DNA of 64,000 nt from Bacillota bacterium (GCA_012842395.1 DUSX01000030.1:1-64000); one strand, 5' to 3'. Shown: positions 37,001 through 47,085, numbered from the stretch's first letter. Notes: generated from the letters alone by a model not told the origin. Numbers and translations are program-made.

Positions 37001-40000
37001 TTCGGACACTTTCCCAACTCCGGCTCGGGCTACATGGCGCTCGCGATGGTCAGCGTTGTACGTCTGAAAGACTTCCGCATCGGGGTCCCCTTGGGGAGAA
37101 TCGCCTTGGCGCTTGCTGAACGATACGGGACTCCGGCGGAGAAGTACGTGGTCGACTTTCTCTACGGCACCTTCTTCACGCCCTGGTTGGAACACACCCA
37201 AGAAGGCGAGCAGTACCTGGAACGAGCCAAGTCGGGCAGCCTAACCTGCCGCGACTTCACATACGCCGGCTATGCAATGACCTTCTCCCTGGTCTCGAAG
37301 CATTTCAGGGGCCTGCCCCTCCCGGAACTCGTGGAGCAAATACAGGAAAGCTTCGCATTCGCATCCAGGGTGAAGGATCCGTACTTCCCGAGCTTCCTGT
37401 CGATATACCGGCAGATGGCGCTCGCGCTGCAGGGTCTCACGCAGGCACCGAACAGCCTCAACGACGATTCCTTCGACGAAGAGGGGTTCATCGGGGGAGA
37501 TGCGGCGTACCACATCAGGGACAAGGAACTCTTCGACTACTACCTGTGCAAGAACCAGCTGTACTACCTCAATGGCGACTACGAGCGGGCGTTGCCTCTT
37601 CTCAGGGAAGCCGAGCGTCTGACCAGGCTGTATTTTGGTGAAGTATATCTCGCTGACCACGCCTTCTATTATTGCCTGACGGTCGCTGCCCTGTACCATG
37701 CCTTGCCGGTCGGTAAGAGAGTCGCATACTGGCTGCTCCTCCTCAGGAAGCATCGCCAGATGGCGCAGTGGGCACGTCATTGTCCCGCGAACTTCGAGCA
37801 CAAGCGGCTTCTCATCGAGGCGGAGATGGCCCGGATACGCCGAAGGAACGACAGGGCGGCCTTGCTATATGACCAGGCCGTCAGGTCGGCAAAAGCCTAC
37901 GGCTTTGTCCAGAACGCGGCCATCGCCAGCGAGTGTGCGGCAAGGTTTTACTACTCGAGAGGCATCGCGGGGATCGCCGAGAAATGCGTGAGGGAGGCGT
38001 ACGAAGGGTATAGAGCGTGGGGCGCACGGGCCAAGGTCGAGCAGCTCCAGTCCCAGTATCCGTGGCTGGCGGAAGGGGAGCACAGTGCCGCGGGTACCCC
38101 ACAGCAGGGACCGCTGTCGTCTTTGACGAGCCGCAGCTTGTCTCAGATGGTCGACATGGAGGCGATTTTCCAAGCAGCCCAGCTCCTCTCTGGCGAGATC
38201 ATCCTGGAAGATCTGTTGAAGAAGATGATGGAGACGGTGGTGCAAGACGCCGGGGCGGGTCGGGGCGCCTTGCTCCTGCCGAAGGACGGGTGCTGGTACG
38301 TAGAAGCTCACATGGAAACAGGCCTCCGTGTGGAAAGCGGGCGCCGTGCCGGGATCGATACTCGCGTTGACCCCGTCTCTTGTGCGGGGGACGGCTCTCG
38401 TGCGGAAGGCGCTCTTCATGAGGAAAGCGGGTTGAGCTGGGGGCAGGCCCAGGTCCTCCAGTCGTTACCTCTCGAACAGTGCGACTTCTTGCCCCGGTCT
38501 GTGATCGATTACGTGGCCAGGAGCGGCGAGACGGTGGTACTGGATGACACGGCCAAATCGGGGGCGTTTGCAGGGGATCCCTATATGGCCGCCAGGCTCC
38601 CTTCGTCTGTCCTCTGTCTGCCCATCGTCGGCAAGGGGAAAACCGTGGCCATCCTTTACCTCGAGAACAGCGCGTCCGCAGGCGTGTTCACTCCGGACCG
38701 GGTGGAAGTCTTGAAGCTGCTCTCTTCGCAGATGGCCATCTCCATTGAAAACGCGCGCTTGTACGCGGACCTGGAACGATCGCGCGATCAGCTTTCGGAG
38801 TGGAATCGGATGCTCGAGCAAACGGTGGCTGAGAGGACCAGGCAGCTGCAGCAAACCAACGAGGAACTCACGAAGGCGAAGGACGCCGCTGATGCCGCCA
38901 ACCGGGCCAAGAGCGACTTCTTGGCGGTCATGAGCCACGAGATACGCACGCCCATGTATGGTGTCATTGGCACGGCCGAGCTCCTGCTGCAAACATCGCT
39001 CGACCGCGAGCAGCGGGAATACGTCTCTGCCATCATGGACGCCTCAGAGGTGCTGCTCACGGTCATCAACGACATCCTTGACTTCAGCAAGATTGAAGAG
39101 GGCAAGTTCCGGCTGCAGCCGACAGACTTCCACCTTCCGTCTCTGAGCAAGAACGTTCTAGCTGCGTTGGCGCCTAGGGCGCGCAGCAAGGGGATATCCC
39201 TTCGGCACCATCTCGCACCCGATATCCCTAGTTCGCTCCGTGGGGACCCTACTCGCCTGAGCCAGGTGCTTTTGAACCTCTTGAACAACGCTGTCAAGTT
39301 CACCGACAAAGGCGGGGTGACGCTTAGGGTTTTCGTGGAAAGCGAGGATGCGGACAGACTGACAGTCCGCTTCGAGGTGCACGATACTGGGATAGGCATA
39401 CCCCGGGAAGCTCAAGACTCGCTGTTCACGGCGTTCTATCAGGTCGATTCGCCGGCTGCCAGCAAACACGTCCGTGGCGGCACCGGCCTCGGCCTCGCCA
39501 TTTGCAAGCGCCTCGTGGAACTCATGCGCGGTAGGATTGGCTTCGAAAGCACGGTGGGGCGAGGGTCCACCTTCTGGTTCTCTATCCCATTCGAGCGGGG
39601 TCACGCGGAACCTGGGTCTGTTGAGCGACAAGGGCATGGTCAGGGTTGGAGTCATCTCCCGGGGAGATGGCAGGCGGCGCATGGGGATGCCTTCGTCAGC
39701 GGCCTAGCGTCAACGCAGGCAGGAGCTCGGGCGGAAAGAAGCGAGGGAGTGGGCACCGTGCTTGTGGCTGAGGACGATGTCGTCAACCGGCGACTCATCG
39801 TATCGCAGCTGGGGAAGCTGGGCTTTGCGACCGAGGTCGCGTGTAACGGCAAGGAGGCGGTGGAGGCCTACTCAAGGGCGCGTTACGCGCTCGTCCTGAT
39901 GGACTGTCAAATGCCTGTGATGGATGGCTACGAAGCGGCCATGGCCATACGGAAGATGGAGACAGCTGGGAGTGGCCCGCGGGGGCGAACCCCCATAATC

Positions 40001-40738
40001 GCCACAACTGCTGGTACAATGCCGGGAGAAGAGGAGAAGTGCCTCGAGGCTGGGATGGACGATCTTCTGAGGAAGCCCATCAGGATACGGGATCTTCAGG
40101 CAGTGCTGGAGCGCTGGCTACCCGGCGCGGGCGCGGGTATCGAGGCCGATGCCGATGTCGCCGCTCCAAGCACGGATGCCGACGCGAAGGGGGCGCGCCT
40201 GGTCGAGTCGTTTGTGTCGGCGTTTGTTGATCCTGCCAGGCGCAGCCAATTCAAGGAACTGATAGGCGGCGATGGGGATTTCCTCATCGAGCTCCTGGAG
40301 ACCTTCTTGCGGGACGTGCCCGCCAAGCTCGCTGCGCTTCGAGAGGCGCTCGCCCGGGAAGACGCCGCGACTGTGCGACGACATGCCCACGGCATGAAAT
40401 CCAGCGCATACCTGTTGGGGCTCAGCAGGCTCGCCTCCCTGTGCGAGCAGTTGGAACGCGCCGCTGCCGTCGCTGCAGCCGCGCCTGCTGGCCGCGAGGT
40501 TGCCGAGGTTGCCGGAGGCGCCGGGGGAGACAGCCCCGGCACAGAGACCGGGATCGACAGGCCCGACATTGGGATCGGGATGCGGGTGGCGGCGATCGGC
40601 GAGTGCGCGGACGCTGCGTCTACCACTGCGGACACGAACGCTCTGGAAAAGCTGATGGCGGCCGTTGAAAGCGATTGCAGGCAGCTTTGCGGGAGCATAT
40701 CGGCATTCCTCGAAGACGCGCGACGCAATCCAGCCTAG
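34055..40738 (+). CDS. Giant hybrid sensor: pseudokinase, AAA ATPase, GAF, histidine kinase, receiver, HPt
   Basis: About 2,227 residues. The first ~190 are the C-lobe of a Ser/Thr-kinase-like domain ([20 protein letters not shown]); the HRDxKPxN loop is degenerate ([11 protein letters not shown]) and no glycine loop precedes it. An AAA_16 ATPase follows (TGQAGIGKT at 265, [11 protein letters not shown]), then a ~110-residue Ala/Gly/Thr-rich insert (~520-635) and a long helical TPR-like region. GAF is ~1365-1565, HisKA has H1628 (MSHEIRTP), HATPase has DTGIGIP and GGTGLGLAI, the receiver has D1950, and HPt has H2112 (HAHGMKSS). This is the trifunctional kinase/ATPase/histidine-kinase family plus a phosphorelay. 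The start is uncertain: TTG 34055 follows GAGGGG; ATG 33917 and ATG 34175 are alternatives. The stop codon lies in the border of repeat copy B. Confidence 0.85.
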   Translation: MDDNARLGDTRRPDGTRTPGPGTPNLTGALPFRRYIQGQEMSLGMLLRLAVRLCDAIFRAHSEAIVLGNLNPDGVLVSLEDEKVYLADPIRTGQTETDRDAVFYLAPEQTGRLSRPVDLRADLFSLGVILYEALTGRLPVEGRNRLEWFHNLMAGRITPPNEVDVRIPVVLSDIVMKCLARDPDKRYQSIEGIGHDLRRCLEEWEQRSSIAPFKIGQHDRGDAQREAVPRFQGLVGFYGRERELELLHQAFDRVARGPAEAVFVTGQAGIGKTRLVQQFAMSVRTTRSLFVGGKSESLEKDVPYGPVIAAFEQLFQWIEGRGSEELSAWREVVLSKLGANIPLVTALIPGMERLVGRHPGPRVGSSVEAGERLFYALSQLLQVFATESAPLVLFLDDLHWADPGSLKLLESLFLEHEIGHVLLIGTYREEELPSARFLDATVKSMERAAARFSTIRLSSLSCSDVEQAIAASLCCSVEDARPLARFLYQKAGGNPFFIQELLQAMYKKGLIVPEPDEAAAATGSEDAAHVRGTVGTTTEGFAGTAGRASTGCVVDVPSAAGTEADTSAGKGATAPATVHASAGGEVTAGTADAGTGEVAGVAASTGMARAGMGRAGSMARTGAGVSRSSGGDRRWRWDLGQTERAEIASDDVTSFLVQRITHLPAGCRDALRLAACIGNTFDVPLLAKVSRQPEAVVERYIGDCVAEGLVQRLDGGIYGFVHDRVHQAAYLVTPEGERRAIHHRLGCLILEEIGEPPEGGDVPGAALPAFFAAVGHLNLGIELLVGETARIRGARLNLLAGRKAKQASAFVAALKYLTIGLRLLDEECWKTDYRLAFQLHSEYLECQYLCGRYDESERLFQELLGRARDKLDRTQLRLIAILFATKNDFDNRAIQIGLEGLAELGYHIPANPSALYIVRELLKVKRLIKRTGIDRIPDLPPARDAEVQAASSLLFAISPCAYNNSGDLLFAIALKICELSLRFGHFPNSGSGYMALAMVSVVRLKDFRIGVPLGRIALALAERYGTPAEKYVVDFLYGTFFTPWLEHTQEGEQYLERAKSGSLTCRDFTYAGYAMTFSLVSKHFRGLPLPELVEQIQESFAFASRVKDPYFPSFLSIYRQMALALQGLTQAPNSLNDDSFDEEGFIGGDAAYHIRDKELFDYYLCKNQLYYLNGDYERALPLLREAERLTRLYFGEVYLADHAFYYCLTVAALYHALPVGKRVAYWLLLLRKHRQMAQWARHCPANFEHKRLLIEAEMARIRRRNDRAALLYDQAVRSAKAYGFVQNAAIASECAARFYYSRGIAGIAEKCVREAYEGYRAWGARAKVEQLQSQYPWLAEGEHSAAGTPQQGPLSSLTSRSLSQMVDMEAIFQAAQLLSGEIILEDLLKKMMETVVQDAGAGRGALLLPKDGCWYVEAHMETGLRVESGRRAGIDTRVDPVSCAGDGSRAEGALHEESGLSWGQAQVLQSLPLEQCDFLPRSVIDYVARSGETVVLDDTAKSGAFAGDPYMAARLPSSVLCLPIVGKGKTVAILYLENSASAGVFTPDRVEVLKLLSSQMAISIENARLYADLERSRDQLSEWNRMLEQTVAERTRQLQQTNEELTKAKDAADAANRAKSDFLAVMSHEIRTPMYGVIGTAELLLQTSLDREQREYVSAIMDASEVLLTVINDILDFSKIEEGKFRLQPTDFHLPSLSKNVLAALAPRARSKGISLRHHLAPDIPSSLRGDPTRLSQVLLNLLNNAVKFTDKGGVTLRVFVESEDADRLTVRFEVHDTGIGIPREAQDSLFTAFYQVDSPAASKHVRGGTGLGLAICKRLVELMRGRIGFESTVGRGSTFWFSIPFERGHAEPGSVERQGHGQGWSHLPGRWQAAHGDAFVSGLASTQAGARAERSEGVGTVLVAEDDVVNRRLIVSQLGKLGFATEVACNGKEAVEAYSRARYALVLMDCQMPVMDGYEAAMAIRKMETAGSGPRGRTPIIATTAGTMPGEEEKCLEAGMDDLLRKPIRIRDLQAVLERWLPGAGAGIEADADVAAPSTDADAKGARLVESFVSAFVDPARRSQFKELIGGDGDFLIELLETFLRDVPAKLAALREALAREDAATVRRHAHGMKSSAYLLGLSRLASLCEQLERAAAVAAAAPAGREVAEVAGGAGGDSPGTETGIDRPDIGIGMRVAAIGECADAASTTADTNALEKLMAAVESDCRQLCGSISAFLEDARRNPA

Positions 40739-40801
40739 GTATGGTGCCGCGAGTCTTCTTTTCGTGAAGGTGCCAGGGTTGCCGGCGCTCGCACGACGGG
40801 G
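40735..40801. repeat. Intergenic inverted-repeat element, left-arm copy B
   Basis: CTAGGTATGGTGCC at 40735-40748, then TCTTCTTTTCGTGAAGGTGCC and AGGGTTGCCGGCGCTCGCACGACG, matching the left arm of the 33436 element. Its CTAG border supplies the TAG stop codon of the giant sensor gene. No right arm is adjacent. Confidence 0.6.
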
Positions 40802-40811
40802 GTGGTCGCGT

Positions 40812-41537
40812 TCACCGGTAGTGGAACTTGTATCCTATCCCCCTGACCGTGACGATGTAACGAGGGTTGGACGGGCCCGGCTCGATCTTCTTGCGAAGCC
40901 TGCTCACATGGACCATGACCGTCCTGTAGTCGGCGTCGTACTTGAACTGCCAAACCGACTCCAATAACTGGTGGTATGAGAACACCCGGTTCGGATTCTG
41001 TGCGAGCAGGGCGAGAAGCTCGAATTCCTTGTTGGTGAGAGCAACCGGCGAGCCGCCTACCAGGACCGTACGGCCTAAGAGATCTATCTCCAGACCGGGG
41101 TAAGAGATCCTTTCCTTCTCTTGCTCTTTCCTGTCGCTCCATCCGGAGACCCCGAGCGCGCTGCTTGACTGGCGGCTCCTGCGCAGGTGCGCTTTCACGC
41201 GTGCTATGAGTTCCTTCGGGTTGAAGGGCTTAACCACGTAGTCGTCCCCACCAACACCCAGGCCAAGCACAACGTCGGAAGAGTCTCCCTTCGAAGTCAG
41301 GAATATTATCGGGACGTCGCTCTTCTTGCGTATCTCTCGGCATATTTCTATGCCGTCGATGTCAGGCAGGAGTATATCAAGGATGATGAGCGCTGGGTCA
41401 TGAAAACGAATGAGCTCGAAGACGCTGCCACCGTCTTTCCCCACGACGACGCGAAAACCCTCTCGCATCAGGTGGTGCTCGATCACCTTCCTCACTACTG
41501 CTTCGTCGTCAACCACTAAGATAGTCTCGCCGGCCAT
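40812..41537 (-). CDS. OmpR/PhoB-family response regulator
   Basis: A 241-residue regulator. The receiver has acidic D10/D11, phospho-acceptor D54 (IILDILLPDIDG), T in IIFLTSKGD and K in VVKPFNPKEL. The C-terminal winged helix (VALTNKEFELLALLAQNPNR, then VSRLRKKIEPG and RYIVTVRGIGYKF) is PhoB-like. The start at 41537 has AGGAGG 5 nt upstream. It converges with the giant hybrid sensor (73 bp apart). That sensor already has its own receiver and HPt, so it could phosphorylate this regulator by relay, but this pairing is inference. No classical histidine kinase is adjacent. Confidence 0.92.
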   Translation of the reverse strand: MAGETILVVDDEAVVRKVIEHHLMREGFRVVVGKDGGSVFELIRFHDPALIILDILLPDIDGIEICREIRKKSDVPIIFLTSKGDSSDVVLGLGVGGDDYVVKPFNPKELIARVKAHLRRSRQSSSALGVSGWSDRKEQEKERISYPGLEIDLLGRTVLVGGSPVALTNKEFELLALLAQNPNRVFSYHQLLESVWQFKYDADYRTVMVHVSRLRKKIEPGPSNPRYIVTVRGIGYKFHYR

Positions 41538-41880
41538 GAGCTCCTCCTGCCAGGTCGTCACGTCAAGCAGTTATTCTCTTCGTTCGAGCCATTTCCTCTT
41601 TGGTGAACAAGATGCCAGTGCCCGTGAAGACGGACCTACCTGGCGACCGAGTGATTGAGCTCGCGCGACCGGACATCCGTTCCGGTCCCGACATCTGCAT
41701 GAAGAGCACGCCGCCTTTCTTACTCCCGGCATCGAACACGCAGGACGAGCGCGAGCTCTGCTCGGTGAGAGGCGACGTCGCGAGACGGCACCGCGGACGG
41801 GTGCTCGGCACCCGAGACCGAGACACCCGAGGCCGCCCCAGTCGGAGAGAGGAGTGAGAGGCGCCCGCACTGCTCGTTGT

Positions 41881-41921
41881 TGAAAAGGGGGAACGGAGCT
41901 GACGCCGCGGCTCCGTTCCCC
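41881..41921 (-). terminator. Intrinsic terminator on the minus strand, orphaned
   Basis: GGGGAACGGAGC (41888-41899) pairs perfectly with GCTCCGTTCCCC (41910-41921); on the minus strand the stem is followed by a short T-run (AAAA at 41883-41886 on plus). It lies 34 bp after the stop codon of the substrate-binding-protein remnant, so it was probably that gene's terminator. Confidence 0.65.
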
Positions 41922-41954
41922 GAGAAGACCCGCTCTTCAGAGTGCCTGATGTTC

Positions 41955-42077
41955 CTATTTGGTCGGGTAGAAGAACTTGCTTATGCGTTGGTCGTTCATG
42001 TTGTCCCGCGTAGCGATGACGGTGCTGCAGAGGACCTTCGACGGGACGTAGTCGGCCCGTCCGTTCAGGATTCTATG
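41955..42077 (-). pseudogene. C-terminal remnant of a sugar ABC-transporter substrate-binding protein
   Basis: The minus strand reads RILNGRADYVPSKVLCSTVI then ATRDNMNDQRISKFFYPTK and stops at 41955. This resembles the C-terminus of LacI-like/ribose-type periplasmic binding proteins, where a (V/I)VTxDN motif follows the last strand. An in-frame stop at 42078-42080 ends the readable part and nothing upstream continues it. Confidence 0.55.
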
Positions 42078-42360
42078 TCATTCCTCATCTTTCACAGGGA
42101 AATCACGCATCTTGCCGGTGTCATCGATCGATCTCCACCGATGGCAGGGCGGGTTGCGGCGGCTTTGCGCCTAACCAGGGCCGCCGCGCGGCAGGAATTG
42201 CAATCCACCCGGCGAAAGCACAGAACATGGTACCGCAGTAGAGGCCACAACTCGGATCATGTCGGGCCGGTGCGTTTTCGGCGGGTAGTGGTTGGTCCCT
42301 CGAGAGACTAGACAAGCGAGCAAGAGTCGCAGGCGCGCCGGTTCAGCGAGGAGGGTGCCT

Positions 42361-43524
42361 ATGGAGAACTTCGTCTTTCAGAACACCACTAAGGTCATCT
42401 TCGGTAGAGGCACGGAAGAGCAAGTCGGGCAGGAGGTAAGGCGGTACGCCAAGAAGGTGTTGCTGCACTACGGCGGTGGGAGCATAAAGAAGACCGGCCT
42501 GTACGACAGGGTCATGAATTCCATTGCCGAGGCTGGCGTTGCCGTTCACGAGCTGGGTGGCGTCAAACCCAACCCCAGGGTGGACCTGGTGAGGAAGGGC
42601 ATCGCGATCTGCCGAGAGAACGGAATCGGCTTCATACTTGCGGTGGGAGGCGGCAGCGTTATCGATTCCGCCAAGGCGATTGCCATCGGCGTCCCCTATC
42701 AGGGAGATGTGTGGGACTTCTATGCCGGCAAAGCTGAGATCGAGAGCGCCCTGCCGGTCGGGGTGGTCCTGACCATACCGGCTGCCGGTAGCGAGACGAG
42801 CGGCGCATCCGTTATCACAAACGAGGAGGGTCACTACAAGAGGAACGTTGGCCATGAGGTGCTTCGCCCCAAGTTTGCCATCCTCAACCCGGAGCTTAGC
42901 TTCACCCTTTCAGCTTATCAGACCGCATGCGGGGTCGCGGACATCATGGCCCACGTCATGGAAAGGTACTTCACCAATGCGGAAAACGTCGACCTTACCG
43001 ACAGGCTGTGCGAGGGCACTCTCAAGACGCTGATTTACAACGCCCCGATCGCGATTCAGGAGCCGACCAACTACGCGGCCCGTGCCGAGATCATGTGGGC
43101 CGGCACGATTGCTCACTGCGACCTTCTCGGGACCGGCCGTGTTGAGGACTGGGCTTCCCACATGATCGAGCACGAGCTCAGCGGGATCTACGACGTTCCC
43201 CACGGCGCCGGCCTTGCGGTGGTGTTCCCCGCCTGGATGAGGTATGTATACAAGCGGAACATCGGCAGGTTCGCGCAGTTTGCGGCGAGGGTCTGGAACG
43301 TCGAGCCTGATTTCACCTCCCTGGAGAAGACAGCTCTTGCCGGAATCGAGAGGCTCAAGGGATACTTCCGGTCGATCGGGTTGCCGGTCACCCTCAAAGA
43401 GCTCGGGATCCCCGAGGACAGGCTCGAGGAGATGGCTGCCAAGTGCACTGAGCGTGGCCCTGTGGGTAGCTTCGTGAAACTCGGGAAAGACGATGTCCTG
43501 AGCATATACAATTTGGCGAGGTAG
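42361..43524 (+). CDS. Iron-containing alcohol dehydrogenase (butanol dehydrogenase-like)
   Basis: A 387-residue group III dehydrogenase opening MENFVFQNTTKVIFGRGTEE, the BdhA/YqhD-type start. The cofactor loop is VGGGSVIDSAKAIA and the metal ligands lie in DIMAHVMERYF and in HMIEHELSGIYDVPHGAGLA. The family interconverts aldehydes and alcohols with NAD(P)H, commonly at the end of fermentation; the exact substrate is not readable. The ATG at 42361 has GAGGAGGGT 5 nt upstream. It is transcribed alone; a GC hairpin follows its stop. Confidence 0.92.
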   Translation: MENFVFQNTTKVIFGRGTEEQVGQEVRRYAKKVLLHYGGGSIKKTGLYDRVMNSIAEAGVAVHELGGVKPNPRVDLVRKGIAICRENGIGFILAVGGGSVIDSAKAIAIGVPYQGDVWDFYAGKAEIESALPVGVVLTIPAAGSETSGASVITNEEGHYKRNVGHEVLRPKFAILNPELSFTLSAYQTACGVADIMAHVMERYFTNAENVDLTDRLCEGTLKTLIYNAPIAIQEPTNYAARAEIMWAGTIAHCDLLGTGRVEDWASHMIEHELSGIYDVPHGAGLAVVFPAWMRYVYKRNIGRFAQFAARVWNVEPDFTSLEKTALAGIERLKGYFRSIGLPVTLKELGIPEDRLEEMAAKCTERGPVGSFVKLGKDDVLSIYNLAR

Positions 43525-43541
43525 GCGAGTCTTGCGAGGCA

Positions 43542-43576
43542 GCCGGGCGCGCGCGGCAGGACGCGCCGCGCCCGGC
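43542..43576 (+). terminator. GC-rich hairpin after the alcohol dehydrogenase gene
   Basis: GCCGGGCGCG (43542-43551) pairs with CGCGCCCGGC (43567-43576). Only a weak T-run (GGTTTTG, about 10 nt on) follows, so it is a probable but not typical terminator. Confidence 0.4.
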
Positions 43577-43620
43577 CACTTCGAGGTTTTGAGCATTTGA
43601 ACGCGCTGCACGCGGCTGCA

Positions 43621-43730
43621 CGCGCCGCAAGCGCGCCGTCCCCCGAGCGTAGAGCGTAGCACCTGCAACCCGGGGCAGGGCCCCTCCGTCGAAAAGTCGC
43701 GGGAACTCTTGGCTACATGCTTACAACTAG
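43621..43730. repeat. Intergenic inverted-repeat element, right-arm copy C
   Basis: CGCCGCAAGCGCGCCGTCCC, then ACCTGCAACCCGGGGCAGGG, then GAAAAGTCGCGGGAACTCTTGG, matching the right arm of the 33436 element. The outer border again carries CTAG (43727-43730), which supplies the stop codon of the M14 peptidase gene on the minus strand. Confidence 0.6.
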
Positions 43731-45103
43731 ACTCCTTGGCAGCGCCCGTCGAGCGCGTCCAGCACTCCGAGAAGCGCCCCGTATTGCACCTGGACGAGGT
43801 CGCGAATGGGAACGACCTCGTACTGCAGGTTGGTCTCGATGTCTTTTGCCCATTCATCGATGCACGCCTCGAGTTCGTCGCAGGCGCGCCTCACGGCGCT
43901 GCCGCTCCTCCCGCCCCCCGTCGCGGCAAGCTGTGCCTTAAATGCCCGCTGCAGCATTCCGCCAAGGAGCATTCTGTAGAACCCGCTTACCCAAAGGGCG
44001 TCGGCCTTTTGAGCCACCGTAGCCGGTTCGTCCATCCCCGGTGCTTCCTTCACCCACTTCTCCTGGCTCGGGAGAGACTTGAGCTCCGACTCGACGAACA
44101 CCGTGACGGCATTGAGGAATATGGCGCCTTCCGTCATTTCCCCCTTGGTCTCGGTGAGTAGGCGCTCGAGTGTCCCGAGGATGCTCCTTGCCCTCTCGAT
44201 CCCCTGGAGGAGGACTTCGCCTCGCCTCTCGTCAATTCGCGACGTGTTCCCGATCTTCGGGGATTTGAAGTAAGGAGCCTCGGTCACGAGGCAGAACGGA
44301 GAACTCACACGCTCCGCGAATTCGAAGCTCGACGCGCCGCCCGTTATGTACGAGGCAGGGTCGCCTTCGGCATACTTCTCGTAGTAATCGTATGAATCAG
44401 TCGCCTTCGGGACTCTGTACACCGCCGGGTGAAACTCGACAGCCCACGGCATCTCCGGTTCGCCCAGGGACATCGGAAGCCCGCGCTCGGTCGGAATGCG
44501 ATGGAGAGTCCGGTAGAGGCTTGGGAGCGGCTCTGAGATGTAATAGTACACGCCGCCGAAGCCCGCGTTGTGCAGGGAGTACATCACATCCGGCTTTGCG
44601 ATCTGGATGGCATTCATCAGGGCCCTTGTCTCCGGCGTCGGGTCGTTCCAAACGAACGTCTTGTATTCAATAGGGAAGGTCCACTCGACCTGGTCCTGGG
44701 GACGAGGCCGGTAATAATGTCTTGCGTAGTTCCTGATATTGAATGGCCCCTTGAACCATCCCTCGTTCAACCTCGTCCCGTCCGGGTCAACGCACGGGAG
44801 AAGGTGCCAAGTGCGTCCTTCCCTGAGAGCTTCGTTGACGATGAGCTCCTCGCTGAGGAAGCTCACCAGCATGGCGCCGACAGGCTCGTTCGGATGAGGG
44901 CAAGCAAAGACCATTACGTGACGAGGACCGTTCCCGATGGTGAGCATGGGTATCGCATCGCCTCTGGTGGACGTGCCGACTACCTCGTAACGGGCCATTT
45001 CAGGGTGGGCCTGGCTCACGGATCGTGCGTGATCGAAGAGCTCATCCACTGTTAAGAAACGCTGGTAAGAAGGTACTCGGGAAAGAAGGAGATCGATGTC
45101 CAA
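43727..45103 (-). CDS. M14-family zinc carboxypeptidase
   Basis: A 458-residue protein with the M14 zinc ligands H70 and E73 in FACPHPNEPVGA and a likely third ligand in MYSLHNAGFGGVYYY. LPCVDPDGTRLNEGWF carries the substrate-binding region. There is no signal peptide, so it should act in the cytoplasm on imported peptides or amidated substrates. The ATG at 45103 has GGGAGGTAAG 10-11 nt upstream. It is the promoter-distal gene of a minus-strand series after the peptide ABC-transporter genes, which fits peptide uptake followed by hydrolysis. The C-terminal ~100 residues beyond the catalytic domain are helical and unassigned. Confidence 0.85.
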   Translation of the reverse strand: MDIDLLLSRVPSYQRFLTVDELFDHARSVSQAHPEMARYEVVGTSTRGDAIPMLTIGNGPRHVMVFACPHPNEPVGAMLVSFLSEELIVNEALREGRTWHLLPCVDPDGTRLNEGWFKGPFNIRNYARHYYRPRPQDQVEWTFPIEYKTFVWNDPTPETRALMNAIQIAKPDVMYSLHNAGFGGVYYYISEPLPSLYRTLHRIPTERGLPMSLGEPEMPWAVEFHPAVYRVPKATDSYDYYEKYAEGDPASYITGGASSFEFAERVSSPFCLVTEAPYFKSPKIGNTSRIDERRGEVLLQGIERARSILGTLERLLTETKGEMTEGAIFLNAVTVFVESELKSLPSQEKWVKEAPGMDEPATVAQKADALWVSGFYRMLLGGMLQRAFKAQLAATGGGRSGSAVRRACDELEACIDEWAKDIETNLQYEVVPIRDLVQVQYGALLGVLDALDGRCQGV

Positions 45104-45233
45104 GACGCTTACCTCCCTGTCTTGTGCCCGGCGCGGCTTTCCTCAATGTATGAAGTCGTGCGATGTGTAGAGTCATGTGTAGAATCACGCCGCGCCACCG
45201 CGTCACACGGTCATACGGCCTCACCGGCGCGCG

Positions 45234-46118
45234 TTAGTGGAGCTGCCTGCTCAAGCGCGGGTCCAGCGCGTCTCTCAGCGCGTCTCCAACGAAGTTGAAG
45301 CTGAGCACGACGAGGAATATGCAAAGACCCGGCCACACAATGAGATTGGGATTGAGCAGGATGAAATCCTTGCCTTCACTTACCATCGCACCCCATTCAG
45401 GCGTTGGGGGTTGGACCCCGAAACCCAGGAATCCCAGGGAAGCCGACGACAGTATCGCGGAAGGGATTCCGAGCGTCGCCGATACTATCACCGGGGTCAG
45501 GACGTTGGGAAGCACGTGCTTGAACATGATCCTAGCGTCCCCGCACCCCGTGGCCTTGGCGGCTTGCACCAGGTCGGTCGTCTTGAGGGAGAGCACCTGC
45601 GCGCGGACGAGCCTGGCATACATTGGCCAGCTCACAACGCCCAGCACCCACATGACATTGAATATGCTCGGGCCGAAGAGCGCCATCACGGCTATCACGA
45701 GGATGAGGAAGGGAAAGGAATAGAACACCTCAACCAGGCGCATCACAGCCTGGTCAACCCAGCCCCCGTAGTATCCGGAGATGAGCCCCAAGCACGTGCC
45801 GAGTGCGCTCGCTATCGAGACCACGACCACCCCTATGAGCAGCGAGATGCGCGAGCCGTATATCAGCCGGGACAGGATGTCTCGCCCGAAGTTGTCGGTT
45901 CCCAGGATGTGCCCGGGTGTTCCAGGCGGCTGATTGGGGTTTGCAAGATCCATGGCGTACGGGTCGCAAGGGGCGACCCATGGAGCAAACACGGCGGCCA
46001 ACACAAAGATGGCGACCATCACCGCCCCCACCACGCCGAGCCTGTGCCGGGTGAACATCTTGCCGAAACGGATGGTCTGTGTCTCTATGTGCACTACCTC
46101 TCGTTCCATGTTACTCAT
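45234..46118 (-). CDS. dppC: Peptide ABC transporter permease (DppC/OppC type)
   Basis: A 294-residue permease with an N-terminal transmembrane segment (LGVVGAVMVAIFVLAAVFAP), the PNQPPGTPGHILGTDNFGRD loop characteristic of DppC/OppC, and a C-terminal BPD_transp_1 domain with the coupling motif around AAKATGCGDARIMFKHVLPN. Start at 46118 is preferred: GAGGATC lies 5 nt upstream, and its ATGAGTAA overlaps the stop of the dppB-like gene, indicating coupling. It forms the membrane channel with the DppB partner. No ATPase genes (dppD/F) are encoded nearby. Confidence 0.93.
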   Translation of the reverse strand: MSNMEREVVHIETQTIRFGKMFTRHRLGVVGAVMVAIFVLAAVFAPWVAPCDPYAMDLANPNQPPGTPGHILGTDNFGRDILSRLIYGSRISLLIGVVVVSIASALGTCLGLISGYYGGWVDQAVMRLVEVFYSFPFLILVIAVMALFGPSIFNVMWVLGVVSWPMYARLVRAQVLSLKTTDLVQAAKATGCGDARIMFKHVLPNVLTPVIVSATLGIPSAILSSASLGFLGFGVQPPTPEWGAMVSEGKDFILLNPNLIVWPGLCIFLVVLSFNFVGDALRDALDPRLSRQLH

Positions 46119-47058
46119 ATTTGATCCTCGGGTCAATGAAAATGTACAGTAGGTCGGTTGCCAGCGTAACCAGGACGAAGCCCACCGCGAACACCAGCAC
46201 CGTGCCCTGGATAAGGGGTATGTCTCGTTGCTTGACCGCGTTCACGGCGAGCATGCCTAGACCCGGCCACGAGAAAATGGTCTCGGTTATGACAGCGCCG
46301 CCCATCAGCGATCCGAACTGCATGCCGAAGGTGGTCACCACCGGGAGCAGCGCGTTTCGGAGAGCGTGCTTGTATAACACGACCTTCTCCGCGACCCCTT
46401 TTGCGCGTGCGGTCCGTATGTAATCTTGAGCGAGTGTCTCCAAAACGCAGGCCCGCGTCAACCTGGTCAGGATCCCCGCCATTGAAGCCCCAAGGGTTAT
46501 GGCGGGCAGTACGATATGCCTCGCGAACTCAAGGAATCCGGCATCAAGCCCAGACATACCTCGTATGGGGAGCCAGTGGAGCTTGAGACCGAAAGCGATT
46601 ATGAGGAGCAGGCCGAGGTAGAACCCAGGCAGGGACACTCCGACTATGGCAAGGGTGCTGCACACATAGTCGAAAACGGACCGCGGCTTTGCAGCAGCAA
46701 TGACTCCCAGCGGAAGGGCGATTATCAGCGCTATCACGGCCGACGCTGTGGCAAGGATCAAAGTATTCGGAAGCCGCTCTTTTATTTGCGTGGCGACGGG
46801 ACGCCGAAACGTGATGGAGCGACCCAGGTCTCCCCTCGCAAGCCGCGCCATGTAGTCCGCGTACTGGACGTACCACGGTTTGTCCAAGCCCAGCTCGACT
46901 CTGAGCTTCTCTATGTTTTCAGGGTTAGCGGTCTCTGACCCAAGCATAAGGTTGATTGGATCGCCAGGGGCGAAGCTCACCATAGCAAAGACTATGAACG
47001 TCACGCCAATCAAGACAGGGACTGTCACAGCCAAACGACGGATTATATGCTTGAGCAC
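46111..47058 (-). CDS. dppB: Peptide ABC transporter permease (DppB/OppB type)
   Basis: A 315-residue permease starting MLKHIIRRLAVTVPVLIGVT, the usual DppB opening, with FAPGDPINLML just after. Six transmembrane segments; the coupling helix is in ARAKGVAEKVVLYKHALRNA, and the C-terminus ends DLLYIFIDPRIKYE as in most family members. The GTG start at 47058 follows AAAGGGAG. It is the first permease gene after the substrate-binding protein, 243 bp downstream, with a terminator between them. Confidence 0.93.
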   Translation of the reverse strand: MLKHIIRRLAVTVPVLIGVTFIVFAMVSFAPGDPINLMLGSETANPENIEKLRVELGLDKPWYVQYADYMARLARGDLGRSITFRRPVATQIKERLPNTLILATASAVIALIIALPLGVIAAAKPRSVFDYVCSTLAIVGVSLPGFYLGLLLIIAFGLKLHWLPIRGMSGLDAGFLEFARHIVLPAITLGASMAGILTRLTRACVLETLAQDYIRTARAKGVAEKVVLYKHALRNALLPVVTTFGMQFGSLMGGAVITETIFSWPGLGMLAVNAVKQRDIPLIQGTVLVFAVGFVLVTLATDLLYIFIDPRIKYE

Positions 47059-47085
47059 CGTGTTTCTCCCTTTCGGGCCTCCTAG

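Larger units (their letters stand above)
41538..42360. other. Intergenic region holding a dead transporter-gene end
   Basis: About 820 bp. The only recognisable items are the minus-strand sugar-binding-protein remnant (41955-42077) and its terminator (41881-41921). A plus-strand frame over 41877-42311 is open but runs across both and is therefore spurious. Confidence 0.5.

Noticed and set aside
41877-42311. A 144-residue plus-strand frame
   Set aside because: It runs across a minus-strand terminator and transporter remnant, has no ribosome-binding site and shows no protein features.
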